Assembly: GCA_002632325.1 (NCBI GenBank)
Contig: NSJK01000009.1
Span: 88,541 to 152,540 of the forward strand
Source: Lysobacterales bacterium
GTDB lineage: Bacteria; Pseudomonadota; Gammaproteobacteria; Xanthomonadales; Rhodanobacteraceae
Direction of reading: 5' to 3'
DNA length: 64,000 bases
Shown here: one piece after another, positions 19,614 to 30,410 of the stretch
How positions within the stretch are numbered: the first letter of the stretch is position 1
How the letters are laid out: the number at the start of each line of letters is the position of its first letter
The notes under the pieces: model-generated
The model's database searches: none
What the model was told of the DNA's origin: nothing
What the model saw: the letters and a program-made list of their open reading frames with translations, nothing else
Program-made: the position numbers and the translations under genes

Positions 19614-19838
19614 ATGACCAGACAATTCGATCCACGCGACTGGAGCAATGCGCTGAGCGCACAGCATCGGACGCCAGCGCTGGGACCACCCGCGAGCGTG
19701 GATCCGCGCCAGCGCGCCGACTACAAGGTTCGGATCATCGAGGCGCGCGTTAAACTCAAGATCATGCGCGATCGCACCGAAGCCCTGCAGCAATCGCTCG
19801 AGGAGTTTCGCGCGCGCCGCGCCGCACTCGGCGCCTGA
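19614..19838 (+). CDS. Small hypothetical coiled-coil protein
   Basis: A 74-aa reading frame starting MTRQFDPRDWSNAL, with GGAG eight bases upstream of the ATG. The C-terminal half (RIIEARVKLKIMRDRTEALQ and onward) is a charged amphipathic helix likely to form a coiled coil. No signal peptide or known family was recognised. It is divergent from the VanX-like gene and convergent with fadH. Reality is supported only by the ribosome site and amino-acid pattern. Confidence 0.5.
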   Translation: MTRQFDPRDWSNALSAQHRTPALGPPASVDPRQRADYKVRIIEARVKLKIMRDRTEALQQSLEEFRARRAALGA

Positions 19839-19962
19839 GCAGGAACTTCATCGCCGAAGGCCTGCTTGCGCGCCGTGAGGCGGCGCACGGGTTTCGGGTT
19901 CATCCATCGGCCCGCCGGCAGCCACGACCATCGGTCTCCACCGCGGCCACGGCTGAGTCCTG

Positions 19963-22047
<2,085 letters not shown>

Positions 22048-22262
22048 TCAACGCTGGGTTTGGGTCGTGGCTCTGGAGACTGCACGTCAGCGCCGCGGCT
22101 CCGGTGATTCGGTCGAATCGACACTACAAGCTGTGGACCAGAAACTGTCCGCGAATCGAAGCGGCTCGCAGGCGCAATCCCGCTTCCTGCATGGGCTTGC
22201 GACCTCGCCGGTGCGGGCGTAGCGTGCCGCTCGCAGGGGCAGGAAGGAACCGGAGGTGCGTC

Positions 22263-23624
22263 ATGTGCGCGTTCGGCAAGACCTTGTTCAGTGCTTCACT
22301 CGCGCTCTCGCCCGTGGCAGCGATCGCGATCGATGAATACCGACTCGATGATGAGATCAAGGAATTGGGCATTGGCGTGCAAAGCCCCAATACCAATTCC
22401 TTCGCCTGGCTCAACCGCTTCGTCGTGCAGTCCAACCACGAGACGATCACGGCCGTGCGCCTCGCCTTCGGCGGGGGTCCGGCCCAGTCCAATATTGCCA
22501 ACGGGCAGCCGGTAGCGGTGTATCTGTGGGATGACGTCAATCAGGATGGTGACCCATCAGACGCCTGGGTGCTTGCCTCGGCCACCGGTGTCGTGCAGGG
22601 AAGTGGCACCAATGCCTACACCACGATCGCGTTTTCGCCGCCGGTGACCCTGGTGGCGGGTCGGATATTCTTCGCCGGCGCAATCATCAACTACAACGGC
22701 CAGGTCCTGGTCGGCAGTCTCGACACGGACGGCACGGATGATGTGCAGCCGTGGCCAGCTGCGTTCCACAGTTTTGTCGCTTCCAGCGACAACGGCACGC
22801 CGGTGAACCCGAATGGTCTCGCGCTGGCACAGGGACCGGTCGCCAGCGTGAGCTCGGCGATCTTCGGCGGCAGTGATGATGCGACCTGGATGATCCGGCT
22901 CAATGCGCCGCCGCCCAACACGGCGCAGCTTGATATCGATCCCAATCCCCTGGATTTCGGCATGGTGAGCGTGGGCACGGTGTTCGGTCCCGTGCTGGTC
23001 AAGCTCGAGAACATCGGCACGGCCAACCTCGACATTGCAGCGATCACCGGTATTCCGTTGCCGTTCTTTTCGCCACCGCCGGCCGGTCCGATGTGCCCGT
23101 CGCCACCGTTTTCCCTGATCCCCTCCGAATTCTGCTTGATTCAATACAGCTTCGGGCCGACCACGATCGGTCCGCATGCGGCCAATGTCGGCATCACCAG
23201 CAATGCGCCGACCTCACCGGATCTGCTGCAGCTGATGGGTCTCGGCGTGGTCGGGCCTGCACCGGGGCCGATGTTGTCGCCAGCCAGCCTTGACATGGGC
23301 GAGGTCGATGTCGATGCCAGCTCGGCACTGCATACGATCACATTCACGAACACCGGCACGCTCGACTGGATCGTGACGGATGTGCAGGTGACCGATCCGA
23401 GCCTGCCGCCTTCGCCATTCACGTTCACATTTGCCAATTGTTCGCCGCCGCCCATCGTCCTTGCGCCCGGCATGAGTTGTGACCTGAATCTGGTCTTTTC
23501 TCCTTACGATCATGGAGTATTCGCGCGCAGCTACGAGTTCGTCGGCAATACGCCGCCGGGCAGCGTGGTGATGACCTTGAAAGGAAAAGGCATGTTGTTC
23601 GGCGACGGTTTCGAGGTGCCATGA
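22263..23624 (+). CDS. Exported protein with two ASH/choice-of-anchor-D-like Ig folds and a C-terminal GDGFE motif
   Basis: A 453-aa exported protein. A short signal peptide (MCAFGKTLFSASLALSPVAAIA) precedes a beta-rich N-terminal half. Two Ig-like repeats then start at IDPNPLDFGMVSVG and LSPASLDMGEVDVD; both have the [D]xGxVxVG...F.NxGT pattern of ASH/choice-of-anchor-D domains. The protein ends MLFGDGFEVP, a short motif also found in three other exported proteins here. GGAGG six bases upstream supports the ATG at 22263. The stop overlaps the ATG of the next gene (ATGA), implying translational coupling. Function unknown. Confidence 0.85.
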   Translation: MCAFGKTLFSASLALSPVAAIAIDEYRLDDEIKELGIGVQSPNTNSFAWLNRFVVQSNHETITAVRLAFGGGPAQSNIANGQPVAVYLWDDVNQDGDPSDAWVLASATGVVQGSGTNAYTTIAFSPPVTLVAGRIFFAGAIINYNGQVLVGSLDTDGTDDVQPWPAAFHSFVASSDNGTPVNPNGLALAQGPVASVSSAIFGGSDDATWMIRLNAPPPNTAQLDIDPNPLDFGMVSVGTVFGPVLVKLENIGTANLDIAAITGIPLPFFSPPPAGPMCPSPPFSLIPSEFCLIQYSFGPTTIGPHAANVGITSNAPTSPDLLQLMGLGVVGPAPGPMLSPASLDMGEVDVDASSALHTITFTNTGTLDWIVTDVQVTDPSLPPSPFTFTFANCSPPPIVLAPGMSCDLNLVFSPYDHGVFARSYEFVGNTPPGSVVMTLKGKGMLFGDGFEVP

Positions 23625-25327
23625 GGACCAGGACATCGCGCGCTGCAGGCGCAAAGTCGGGTGTGGCGATCTGCTGCGTGCTGGCCGGTCTTGGCTTGGC
23701 GTATTCAGATGCGGGCACCGCGGCAGGCTGCGTGCGCCCTGGCGATACGGTGTTCGGCAGCGGCTTCGATCGCGAGCCCTTGCAGGTCCGCTATGTCGCC
23801 ACCGATGGGAACGACGCCAACGACGGCGGTATCGCGGCACCGTGGAAGACGATCCAGCATGCCGTCGATACGGCTTCGGCTGGTGATGCGATCTGCGTGC
23901 GCGAAGGTGCCTACAACGAATTGGTGACGATCACGAAGTCGGGTTCGTCTGCGGCTGGGCCGATCGTGCTGCAGGCGGTGCCGGGCGATGCGGCCGTCAT
24001 CGATGGGGCAGGCTTGCCGATCCCGAACGGCCAGAATGGTCTGCTCACCCTGGTCGATGTCAGCCACGTGGTCGTGCAGGGTCTGGAGCTGCGCAATTAC
24101 GTGACTGGCTCGACCAGCAAGGTGCCGATCGGGCTGTACCTGACCGGCGTGGGCACGCAGATCCGCATCCTCGGCAACCACATCCACGACATCCGCAACA
24201 CCGGCAATGGCTGTGCCGCCAATGCCTTCGGGCTCAAGGTCGATGGCACACGCGCGCCAGCATCGATCAACCAGCTCGTGATCGACGGCAACGACATCCA
24301 TGATCTCGTGCTTGGTTGCAGCGAGTCGTTTTCGCTCGACGGCAATGTCGAGCAGTGGACGATCAGGAACAACACCGTGCATGACACCAACAACATCGGC
24401 ATCGGCGCGATCGGCTTCGAAGGCGTTGCGCCGGATCCGGCCTTCGATCAGGCACGCGACGGCGTGATCTTCGGCAACACGGTCTACAACATTTCTTCGT
24501 ATGGCAATCCGGCTTACGGCAATGAATACGCCGCCGACGGCATCTACGTCGATGGCGGTACGCGCATCCTCATCGAACGCAATCGCGTGCACCATGTCGA
24601 TCTGGGCATCGAGGTGGCGAGCGAGCACGCTGGCCGTACCAGCAGTGACGTCATCGTGCGCAACAACCTCGTCTACTTCGGCAATTCCGCCGGCATTTCG
24701 ATCGGCGGCTACGCGGCCAACGTCGGCGGCAGCGAGCGCGTGAAGATTCTCGGCAACACCTTGCTGGCCAACGATCAGCAGGGCACCGGGTCCGGCGAGT
24801 TCCAGATCCAGTACCACGCCAGCGACAACCTGTTCGCCAACAACCTCGTGTATGCAAGCTCGGGCGGCGTGCTGGTGAGCGCCTACACCGGCGATACCAT
24901 TGCCCCCGCCGTGCTCGACAACAATCTGTACTGGGTGACTGCGGGCGGTGCTGACCCGAGTTGGGTCTGGAAGGGCGTCGAGTACAACAGCCTGACGGCG
25001 TTTCGTGCCGGCTCCGCGCAGGATGCGCAGGCGCTGTGGGCCAATCCGCAATTGTTGAATCTTTCAGCGCCCGATCTGCAGGTGGCGAGCGGTTCACCCG
25101 CGATCGACGCCGGGCAGGATCCGGGCGGCAGCCTGGTCGGCTCGGTCGATTTCGCGGGCAAGCCGCGTATCGTCGGCGCGGCGATCGACATCGGCGCCTA
25201 CGAGCACTGGGAGCATGTGAAAAATCTTCTTGGCTGCCGGGAATGTCGCCGAACGTCGTTGGCAACGGCGCGCTACGCTCGAATTGCGTGGTGGTGTGCC
25301 TGGTCGAGCCAAGCGTGCTCGACTTGA
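23621..25327 (+). CDS. Exported right-handed parallel beta-helix protein
   Basis: A 568-aa protein coupled by ATGA overlap to the preceding exported protein. After a signal peptide (to about residue 35) comes VFGSGFD, the same short motif as its neighbour but at the N-terminus. Then YVATDGNDANDGG-x-x-x-PWKTIQHAVD introduces a pectate-lyase-like/DUF1565 beta-helix, with many N-N-x-[IV] coils (IRNNTVHD, VRNNLVYF, ILGNTLL). The DIGAYEH end is a choice-of-anchor-Q signature. The last 38 residues after it are cysteine- and tryptophan-rich, unlike the helix, and overlap a REP copy, so the natural end may be near 25212. A carbohydrate-directed role is likely but unproven. Confidence 0.87.
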   Translation: MRTRTSRAAGAKSGVAICCVLAGLGLAYSDAGTAAGCVRPGDTVFGSGFDREPLQVRYVATDGNDANDGGIAAPWKTIQHAVDTASAGDAICVREGAYNELVTITKSGSSAAGPIVLQAVPGDAAVIDGAGLPIPNGQNGLLTLVDVSHVVVQGLELRNYVTGSTSKVPIGLYLTGVGTQIRILGNHIHDIRNTGNGCAANAFGLKVDGTRAPASINQLVIDGNDIHDLVLGCSESFSLDGNVEQWTIRNNTVHDTNNIGIGAIGFEGVAPDPAFDQARDGVIFGNTVYNISSYGNPAYGNEYAADGIYVDGGTRILIERNRVHHVDLGIEVASEHAGRTSSDVIVRNNLVYFGNSAGISIGGYAANVGGSERVKILGNTLLANDQQGTGSGEFQIQYHASDNLFANNLVYASSGGVLVSAYTGDTIAPAVLDNNLYWVTAGGADPSWVWKGVEYNSLTAFRAGSAQDAQALWANPQLLNLSAPDLQVASGSPAIDAGQDPGGSLVGSVDFAGKPRIVGAAIDIGAYEHWEHVKNLLGCRECRRTSLATARYARIAWWCAWSSQACST

Positions 25328-25384
25328 AACGCGGTTGTGTAGGAGGGCCGGGAGGCCCGACCTGACGCGCGGGAGCGGAACACG
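25303..25384 (+). repeat. REP-like element, copy 1
   Basis: Begins with a 7-bp stem, gtcgagc (25303-25309) / gctcgac (25317-25323), then a second palindromic part with GGGCC-GGGA-GGCCC. Bases 25307-25384 match copy 2 at 71 of 78 positions, and the 3' part from AGGAGGGCC onward is identical. The layout (GTAGGAGGG head, GC-rich stem) resembles Stenotrophomonas/pseudomonad REPs. Confidence 0.75.
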
Positions 25385-25418
25385 TTCTGCTCTGCGAGTG
25401 ACGAGGTGGCTTTTTCAG

Positions 25419-25496
25419 AGCCGAGTGCGCTCGACTCGAAGCGCGGTTATGCAGGAGGGCCGGGAGGCCCGACCTGACGCGCGGGAGCGGAACACG
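25419..25496 (+). repeat. REP-like element, copy 2
   Basis: 78-bp direct repeat of 25307-25384, separated from it by 34 bp. Together they form a BIME-like doublet filling most of the 359-bp gap between the beta-helix gene and acnD. Confidence 0.75.
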
Positions 25497-25621
25497 CTCC
25501 GGCCACCTCGCCGCAGGTCCGGAATTTTCACAGGCCCTGCACGCGCGTTCGGACTCGCTGCAGGCGGCTCCGCGCCGCGCGTGCGTGCCGCGATTCCGAC
25601 GGCTGTCGGCGCATGCTCTGG

Positions 25622-25661
25622 CACAATAGGCAACTCGCCCGCGCGCGCTCCACGCGCGGGC
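25622..25661 (+). promoter_or_regulatory. acnD promoter -10 and GC-rich leader hairpin
   Basis: CACAAT (25622-25627) is a plausible -10. Starting ten bases later, a perfect 9-bp stem (gcccgcgcg 25637-25645 / cgcgcgggc 25653-25661) would form at the 5' end of the acnD leader, 25 nt before the ATG. No T-run follows, so it is more likely a leader structure than a terminator. Confidence 0.45.
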
Positions 25662-25686
25662 TCCCCGACCATCGCCGATCGACGCC

Positions 25687-28317
25687 ATGCCCGCCATCAA
25701 TTCCAGGTTCCGCAAATCCCTGCCCGGTACCACGCTGGACTATTTTGACGCACGTGCCGCGGTCGAGGCGCTCAGGCCCGGTGCCTGGGCGGGGCTGCCC
25801 TACACCGCGCGTGTGCATGCCGAGAACATCGTGCGCTGCGCGGAGCCTTCGCGCGTCGATGCCTTTCTCGGCCAGTTGATCGAGCGCAAGCGCGACATCG
25901 ACTTCCCGTGGTTCCCGGCGCGCGTGGTCTGTCACGACATCCTCGGCCAGACCGCGCTGGTGGACCTGGCCGGCTTGCGCGAGGCGATTGCCGCGCAGGG
26001 GGGCGATCCGGCCAAGGTCAATCCGGTCGTACCGGTGCAGCTCATCGTCGACCATTCGCTCGCGGTCGAGGCGCCCGGTTTCGACAAGGATGCATTCAAC
26101 AAGAATCGTGCGATCGAGGATCGCCGCAACGCCGATCGCTTCGATTTCATCGAGTGGACACGGCTGGCGTTTTCCAACGTCGACGTGATCCAGGCCGGCA
26201 ACGGCATCATGCATCAGATCAATCTGGAGAAGATGTCGCCGGTGATCGGCGTCGAGAATGGGGTTGCCTATCCCGACACCTGCGTCGGTACCGATTCGCA
26301 TACGCCGCATGTGGATGCGCTGGGTGTGATCGCGATCGGCGTGGGCGGCCTGGAAGCCGAAAGCGTGATGCTCGGCAATGCCTCGTGGATGCGTCTGCCC
26401 GACATTGTCGCGGTGGAGCTCAGCGGCAAGCCGCAACCGGGCATCACCGCGACCGACGTGGTGCTCGCGCTCACCGAGTTCCTGCGTCAGCAGAAGGTCG
26501 TCGGTGCCTACATCGAGTTCCGTGGTGAAGGCGCTGCCGCACTGACGATCGGCGATCGTGCGACGATTTCCAACATGGCGCCCGAATATGGCGCGACGGC
26601 GGCGATGTTCAGCATCGACGAGCAGACCTTGCGCTACCTGCGCCTGACCGGTCGCAGCGACGCGCAGGTTTCGCTGGTGGAGGTCTACGCAAAGACCGCC
26701 GGCTTGTGGGCGAGCGATCTCGCCGCGGTCGAGTACGCGCGCAGCTTGCACTTCGACTTGTCGAGCGTGGTGCGCAACCTCGCCGGGCCGAGCAATCCGC
26801 ATCGCCGCCTGCCATTGAGTGCGCTTGCCGAACGCGGCATCGCCGACGAGGCCAAGCTCGCGGCTGCGCGCGACGAGGAAGCGCAAGGACTGATTCCCGA
26901 TGGCGCGGTGATCATCGCGGCGATCACGTCATGCACCAACACCAGCAACCCACGCAACGTCATTGCGGCTGGCCTGCTGGCGCGCAATGCCAATGCGCGC
27001 GGGCTGACCCGCAAGCCGTGGGTCAAGACCTCGCTCGCGCCCGGCTCGCGCGTGGTCGAGTCGTATCTGCGTGAAGCGGGCCTGCTGTCGGAACTCGAAC
27101 GACTCGGTTTCGGCATCGTCGGCTTCGCCTGCACCACTTGCAACGGCATGAGCGGCGCACTGGATCCGGTGATCCAGAAAGAAGTGATCGAACGCGACCT
27201 CCATGTCACCGCCGTGCTGTCGGGCAACCGCAATTTCGATGGCCGCATCCATCCCTACGCCAAGCAGGCCTTTCTCGCCTCGCCGCCCCTGGTGATCGCC
27301 TATGCGATTGCCGGCACGGTGCGCTTCGACATCGAAAAGGATGTGCTGGGCGTGGATGCGCAGGGCAGGCAAGTGCGCCTTGCCGACATCTGGCCGAGCG
27401 ATGCCGAGATCGATGCCGTGGTCGCAGCGAGCGTCAAGCCCGAGCAGTTCCGCAAGATCTACGAACCGATGTTTGCGCCGCGCGCACGCGGTGCGGCCAA
27501 GCCGCTGTATGACTGGCGCGCGCAGAGCACCTACATCCGCAATCCGCCGTATTGGGAAGGCGCGCTCGCCGGCGAGCGCACGCTCAAGAACCTGCGCCCG
27601 CTCGCGGTGCTGGGTGACAACATCACCACCGATCATCTGTCGCCGTCGAACGCGATCCTGCCGAGCAGCGCGGCGGGCGAGTACCTCGCGCGCATGGGAC
27701 TGCCCGAGGAAGACTTCAATTCCTATGCCACCCATCGCGGTGATCACCTCACCGCGCAACGCGCGACCTTTGCCAATCCCAAGTTGCTCAACGAGATGGT
27801 GCGCGATGCCGAGGGCAAGGTGAAACAGGGCTCGCTCGCGCGCGTCGAACCGGAAGGGCAGGTGATGCGCATGTGGGAAGCGATCGAGATCTACATGCAG
27901 CGCAAGCAGCCACTGATCATCATCGCCGGCGCCGACTACGGCCAGGGCAGCTCACGCGACTGGGCCGCCAAGGGCGTGCGCCTTGCCGGTGTGGAGGCGA
28001 TCGCTGCCGAAGGCTTCGAGCGCATTCATCGCCAGAACCTCGTCGGCATGGGCGTGATGCCACTGCAGTTCCAGCCCGGCACCACCCGCAAGACTCTGGC
28101 CATCGACGGCACGGAAACCTTCAGCGTGCTCGGAACGCCCACGCCGGGCGGTACGCTGCGCCTGATCGTCGAGCGTCGCAATGGCGAGCGGGTCGAGGTG
28201 CCGATGACTTGTCGTCTCGATTCCGACGACGACGTTGCCACATATGTCGCGGGGGGCATCCTGCCGCGCTTCGCGCGTGAGTTTCTGGCGCAGAACAAGG
28301 CGAACCAACATGGGTGA
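25687..28317 (+). CDS. acnD: Fe/S-dependent 2-methylisocitrate dehydratase AcnD
   Basis: Aconitase-superfamily enzyme that, together with PrpF, replaces PrpD in the 2-methylcitrate cycle by dehydrating 2-methylcitrate. The 876-aa protein has the three 4Fe-4S ligands C416 (TSCTNTSNP), C482 and C485 (ACTTCNGMSG), the GTDSHTPHVDALG active-site block, and the swivelling domain with GDNITTDHLSPSN and DYGQGSSRDWAAKG. The overlap with prpF by eight bases separates AcnD from ordinary AcnA. A GC-rich hairpin lies in its leader. Confidence 0.93.
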   Translation: MPAINSRFRKSLPGTTLDYFDARAAVEALRPGAWAGLPYTARVHAENIVRCAEPSRVDAFLGQLIERKRDIDFPWFPARVVCHDILGQTALVDLAGLREAIAAQGGDPAKVNPVVPVQLIVDHSLAVEAPGFDKDAFNKNRAIEDRRNADRFDFIEWTRLAFSNVDVIQAGNGIMHQINLEKMSPVIGVENGVAYPDTCVGTDSHTPHVDALGVIAIGVGGLEAESVMLGNASWMRLPDIVAVELSGKPQPGITATDVVLALTEFLRQQKVVGAYIEFRGEGAAALTIGDRATISNMAPEYGATAAMFSIDEQTLRYLRLTGRSDAQVSLVEVYAKTAGLWASDLAAVEYARSLHFDLSSVVRNLAGPSNPHRRLPLSALAERGIADEAKLAAARDEEAQGLIPDGAVIIAAITSCTNTSNPRNVIAAGLLARNANARGLTRKPWVKTSLAPGSRVVESYLREAGLLSELERLGFGIVGFACTTCNGMSGALDPVIQKEVIERDLHVTAVLSGNRNFDGRIHPYAKQAFLASPPLVIAYAIAGTVRFDIEKDVLGVDAQGRQVRLADIWPSDAEIDAVVAASVKPEQFRKIYEPMFAPRARGAAKPLYDWRAQSTYIRNPPYWEGALAGERTLKNLRPLAVLGDNITTDHLSPSNAILPSSAAGEYLARMGLPEEDFNSYATHRGDHLTAQRATFANPKLLNEMVRDAEGKVKQGSLARVEPEGQVMRMWEAIEIYMQRKQPLIIIAGADYGQGSSRDWAAKGVRLAGVEAIAAEGFERIHRQNLVGMGVMPLQFQPGTTRKTLAIDGTETFSVLGTPTPGGTLRLIVERRNGERVEVPMTCRLDSDDDVATYVAGGILPRFAREFLAQNKANQHG

Positions 28318-29500
28318 GCTGGCGCAACTGAAGATCCCCGCCACCTACATGCGTGGTGGCACGTCGAAGGGCGTGTTCTTTCGATTGCAGGACTTGCCTG
28401 AGTCTGCGCGCATGCCCGGCGCGACGCGCGATGCCTTGCTCATGCGCGTGATCGGTTCGCCCGATCCCTACGGCAAGCACACCGATGGCATGGGTGGGGC
28501 GACTTCGAGTACGAGCAAGTGCGTGATCATCGCGCCGGCCACGAAGCCGGATCACGATGTCGACTATCTCTACGGCCAGGTCAGCATCGACTCGGCTTTC
28601 GTCGACTGGTCGGGCAATTGCGGAAACCTCTCGGCAGCGGTCGGCCCGTTTGCGATTGCGCAAGGTTTCATCCCCGCCGAGCGCATCCCGCTCAATGGCT
28701 CGGTCACGGTGCGGATCTGGCAGGCCAACATCGGCAAGACCATCCTCGCCCACGTGCCGGTGACGAACGGACAAGTGCAGGAAACCGGCGATTTCGAACT
28801 CGATGGCGTGAGCTTTCCTGCTGCCGAGATCGTTCTCGAATTCATCGACCCGTCGGATGACGAGGGCGAGGGCGGCTCGATGTTTCCGACTGGCAATCTG
28901 ATTGATGAACTCGAAGTGCCCGGCATGGGCAAGCTCAAGGCCACGATGATCACAGCGGGCATCCCGACCGTGTTCGTCGATGCAGCCGATGTCGGCTACG
29001 CCGGCACCGAACTGCAAGCGACCATCAATGAGGACAAGGCTGCCTTGGCGAAGTTCGAGGCGATTCGCATCGCTGGCGCCTTGCGCATGGGCCTGATCAA
29101 GACGGCCGAGGAAGCCGCCACCCGACAGCACACGCCGAAGCTTGCTTTCGTGGCACCGCCGCGCGACTACCTGTCCAGCGCAGGCAAGCAGATCACGGCA
29201 TCAGCGATCGATCTCAACGTGCGCGCGCTGTCGATGGGCAAGTTGCATCACGCGATGATGGGCACCGCCTCGGTCGCCATCGCCACCGCGGCGGCAGTAC
29301 CGGGCACGCTGGTGAATCTCGCTGCGGGCGGCGGCGCACGCGAGCGTGTGTGCTTCGGCCACCCATCGGGCACGCTGGCGGTGGGCGCATCGGTGGCGCA
29401 GGTCGAAGGACAGTGGCAGGTGACGCGGGCGGTGATGAGCCGTTCGGCGCGGGTGCTGATGGAAGGCGCGGTGCGCGTGCCGGCCGATACGCTGCCCTGA
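28310..29500 (+). CDS. prpF: 2-methylaconitate cis-trans isomerase PrpF
   Basis: Isomerises the AcnD product so that the aconitase step can yield 2-methylisocitrate. The 396-aa protein is of the diaminopimelate-epimerase-fold PrpF family: it starts IPATYMRGGTSKGVFF, followed by DGMGGATSSTSKCVI, WSGNCGNLSAAVGPFA with the conserved Cys, and GHPSGTLAVGA near the C-terminus. The ATG lies inside the acnD coding end (eight-base overlap), indicating translational coupling. The stop abuts the stop of the convergent YpjD-like gene in a TGATCA palindrome. Confidence 0.95.
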   Translation: MGELAQLKIPATYMRGGTSKGVFFRLQDLPESARMPGATRDALLMRVIGSPDPYGKHTDGMGGATSSTSKCVIIAPATKPDHDVDYLYGQVSIDSAFVDWSGNCGNLSAAVGPFAIAQGFIPAERIPLNGSVTVRIWQANIGKTILAHVPVTNGQVQETGDFELDGVSFPAAEIVLEFIDPSDDEGEGGSMFPTGNLIDELEVPGMGKLKATMITAGIPTVFVDAADVGYAGTELQATINEDKAALAKFEAIRIAGALRMGLIKTAEEAATRQHTPKLAFVAPPRDYLSSAGKQITASAIDLNVRALSMGKLHHAMMGTASVAIATAAAVPGTLVNLAAGGGARERVCFGHPSGTLAVGASVAQVEGQWQVTRAVMSRSARVLMEGAVRVPADTLP

Positions 29501-30298
29501 TCAGCCGACTCGGTGCAGCACCAGTTCGAGCACGAACTTGGTGCCGAAGAAGGACAGCAGGAGCAGCACGTAGCCGGCCAGCGCGAGGTTCACTGCGCGC
29601 CGGCCGCGCCAGCCACGCAGGCGACGGCCCAGCAGCAACACGCCGAACACCACCCAGGCAATGATTGACAGCACGGTCTTGTGGATCAGGTGCTGGGCGA
29701 ACAGATTCTCGACGAACAGGATGCCGCTGAGCAGGGTCAGCGACAGCAGCGCAAAACCCGTGGCGATCAGGCGAAACAACAGGGTTTCGGTGAGCGTGAG
29801 CGGCGGCAGCGCACGCAGCACCGCGCCGAAATGACGGTTGCGCAAGGCGCGCTCCTGCAGTGCGAGCAGCAGGGCCAGCACCACCGCAATCGACAGCACG
29901 CTGTAGGCGAGCAGGGCAAAGGTCGCATGCAGCTTGATTTGCCAGTCGAGCACCTGCGGGAAGGTCGGCGGAGCGAGATAGACATCGATCGCGAACAGAA
30001 CCGCGGACAGCGGGAACACGATCACGCCCAGCGCCGCGATCGGGCGCGTCAGGTTGACCACCAGGGTCAGCGCCGAGACCACGCAGGCGACCAGCGACAG
30101 CGCGGCAAAGAAATGCAGGTCGAGCGCGCCGCGATGGGCTTCGAGCACCAGCGCGGCATGCATCAGCACCGCAACGGCTGCAAACGTCATCGGCACGCGG
30201 GTCGGTGTGGCTTCGTCTTGACGCAGCGAACTGGCGAGAAAGCCGGCGGCGAGCAAGTAGAGCGCGATGGCGAACGGAGCGATGAGGGGCGCGTGCAT
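29501..30298 (-). CDS. YpjD/CcsA-like cytochrome c assembly family membrane protein
   Basis: A 265-aa protein with eight hydrophobic segments. The segment HATFALLAYSVLSIAVVLALLLALQE and the late HKTVLSIIAWVVFG carry the histidines typical of CcsA/CcmC-fold haem-handling proteins, but the tryptophan-rich WWD loop is not obvious, as in the YpjD group. The gene is divergent from ffh, the usual neighbour of ypjD in gammaproteobacteria, which supports the call. The start MHAPLIAPFAIALYLL at 30298 gives a normal N-terminus. Confidence 0.88.
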   Translation of the reverse strand: MHAPLIAPFAIALYLLAAGFLASSLRQDEATPTRVPMTFAAVAVLMHAALVLEAHRGALDLHFFAALSLVACVVSALTLVVNLTRPIAALGVIVFPLSAVLFAIDVYLAPPTFPQVLDWQIKLHATFALLAYSVLSIAVVLALLLALQERALRNRHFGAVLRALPPLTLTETLLFRLIATGFALLSLTLLSGILFVENLFAQHLIHKTVLSIIAWVVFGVLLLGRRLRGWRGRRAVNLALAGYVLLLLSFFGTKFVLELVLHRVG

Positions 30299-30372
30299 GG
30301 CGCAAGTTTCGCATGCGCACGCCGGCTGTACGAGCCGCAGCCTGGTCCGCCCGGCCCTCATGCTCGCTTGCG

Positions 30373-30380
30373 GCTACACT
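30373..30380 (+). promoter_or_regulatory. Candidate -10 for ffh (GCTACACT)
   Basis: TACACT (30375-30380) preceded by GC, ending 30 nt before the ffh ATG. Same signature as six other genes in the window. Confidence 0.45.
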
Positions 30381-30410
30381 ACGCGCCTTTCCAAGCCAGC
30401 ATTGCCCACC

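Noticed and set aside
19870..19886. Hairpin gcgccg/cggcgc as terminator of the small coiled-coil gene
   Set aside because: Six-bp GC stem with no T-run; such short stems occur by chance in GC-rich sequence.
25303..25496. Two-unit CRISPR-like repeat
   Set aside because: Only two copies, the 78-bp unit is too long, and it has internal palindromes of the REP type; no cas genes nearby.
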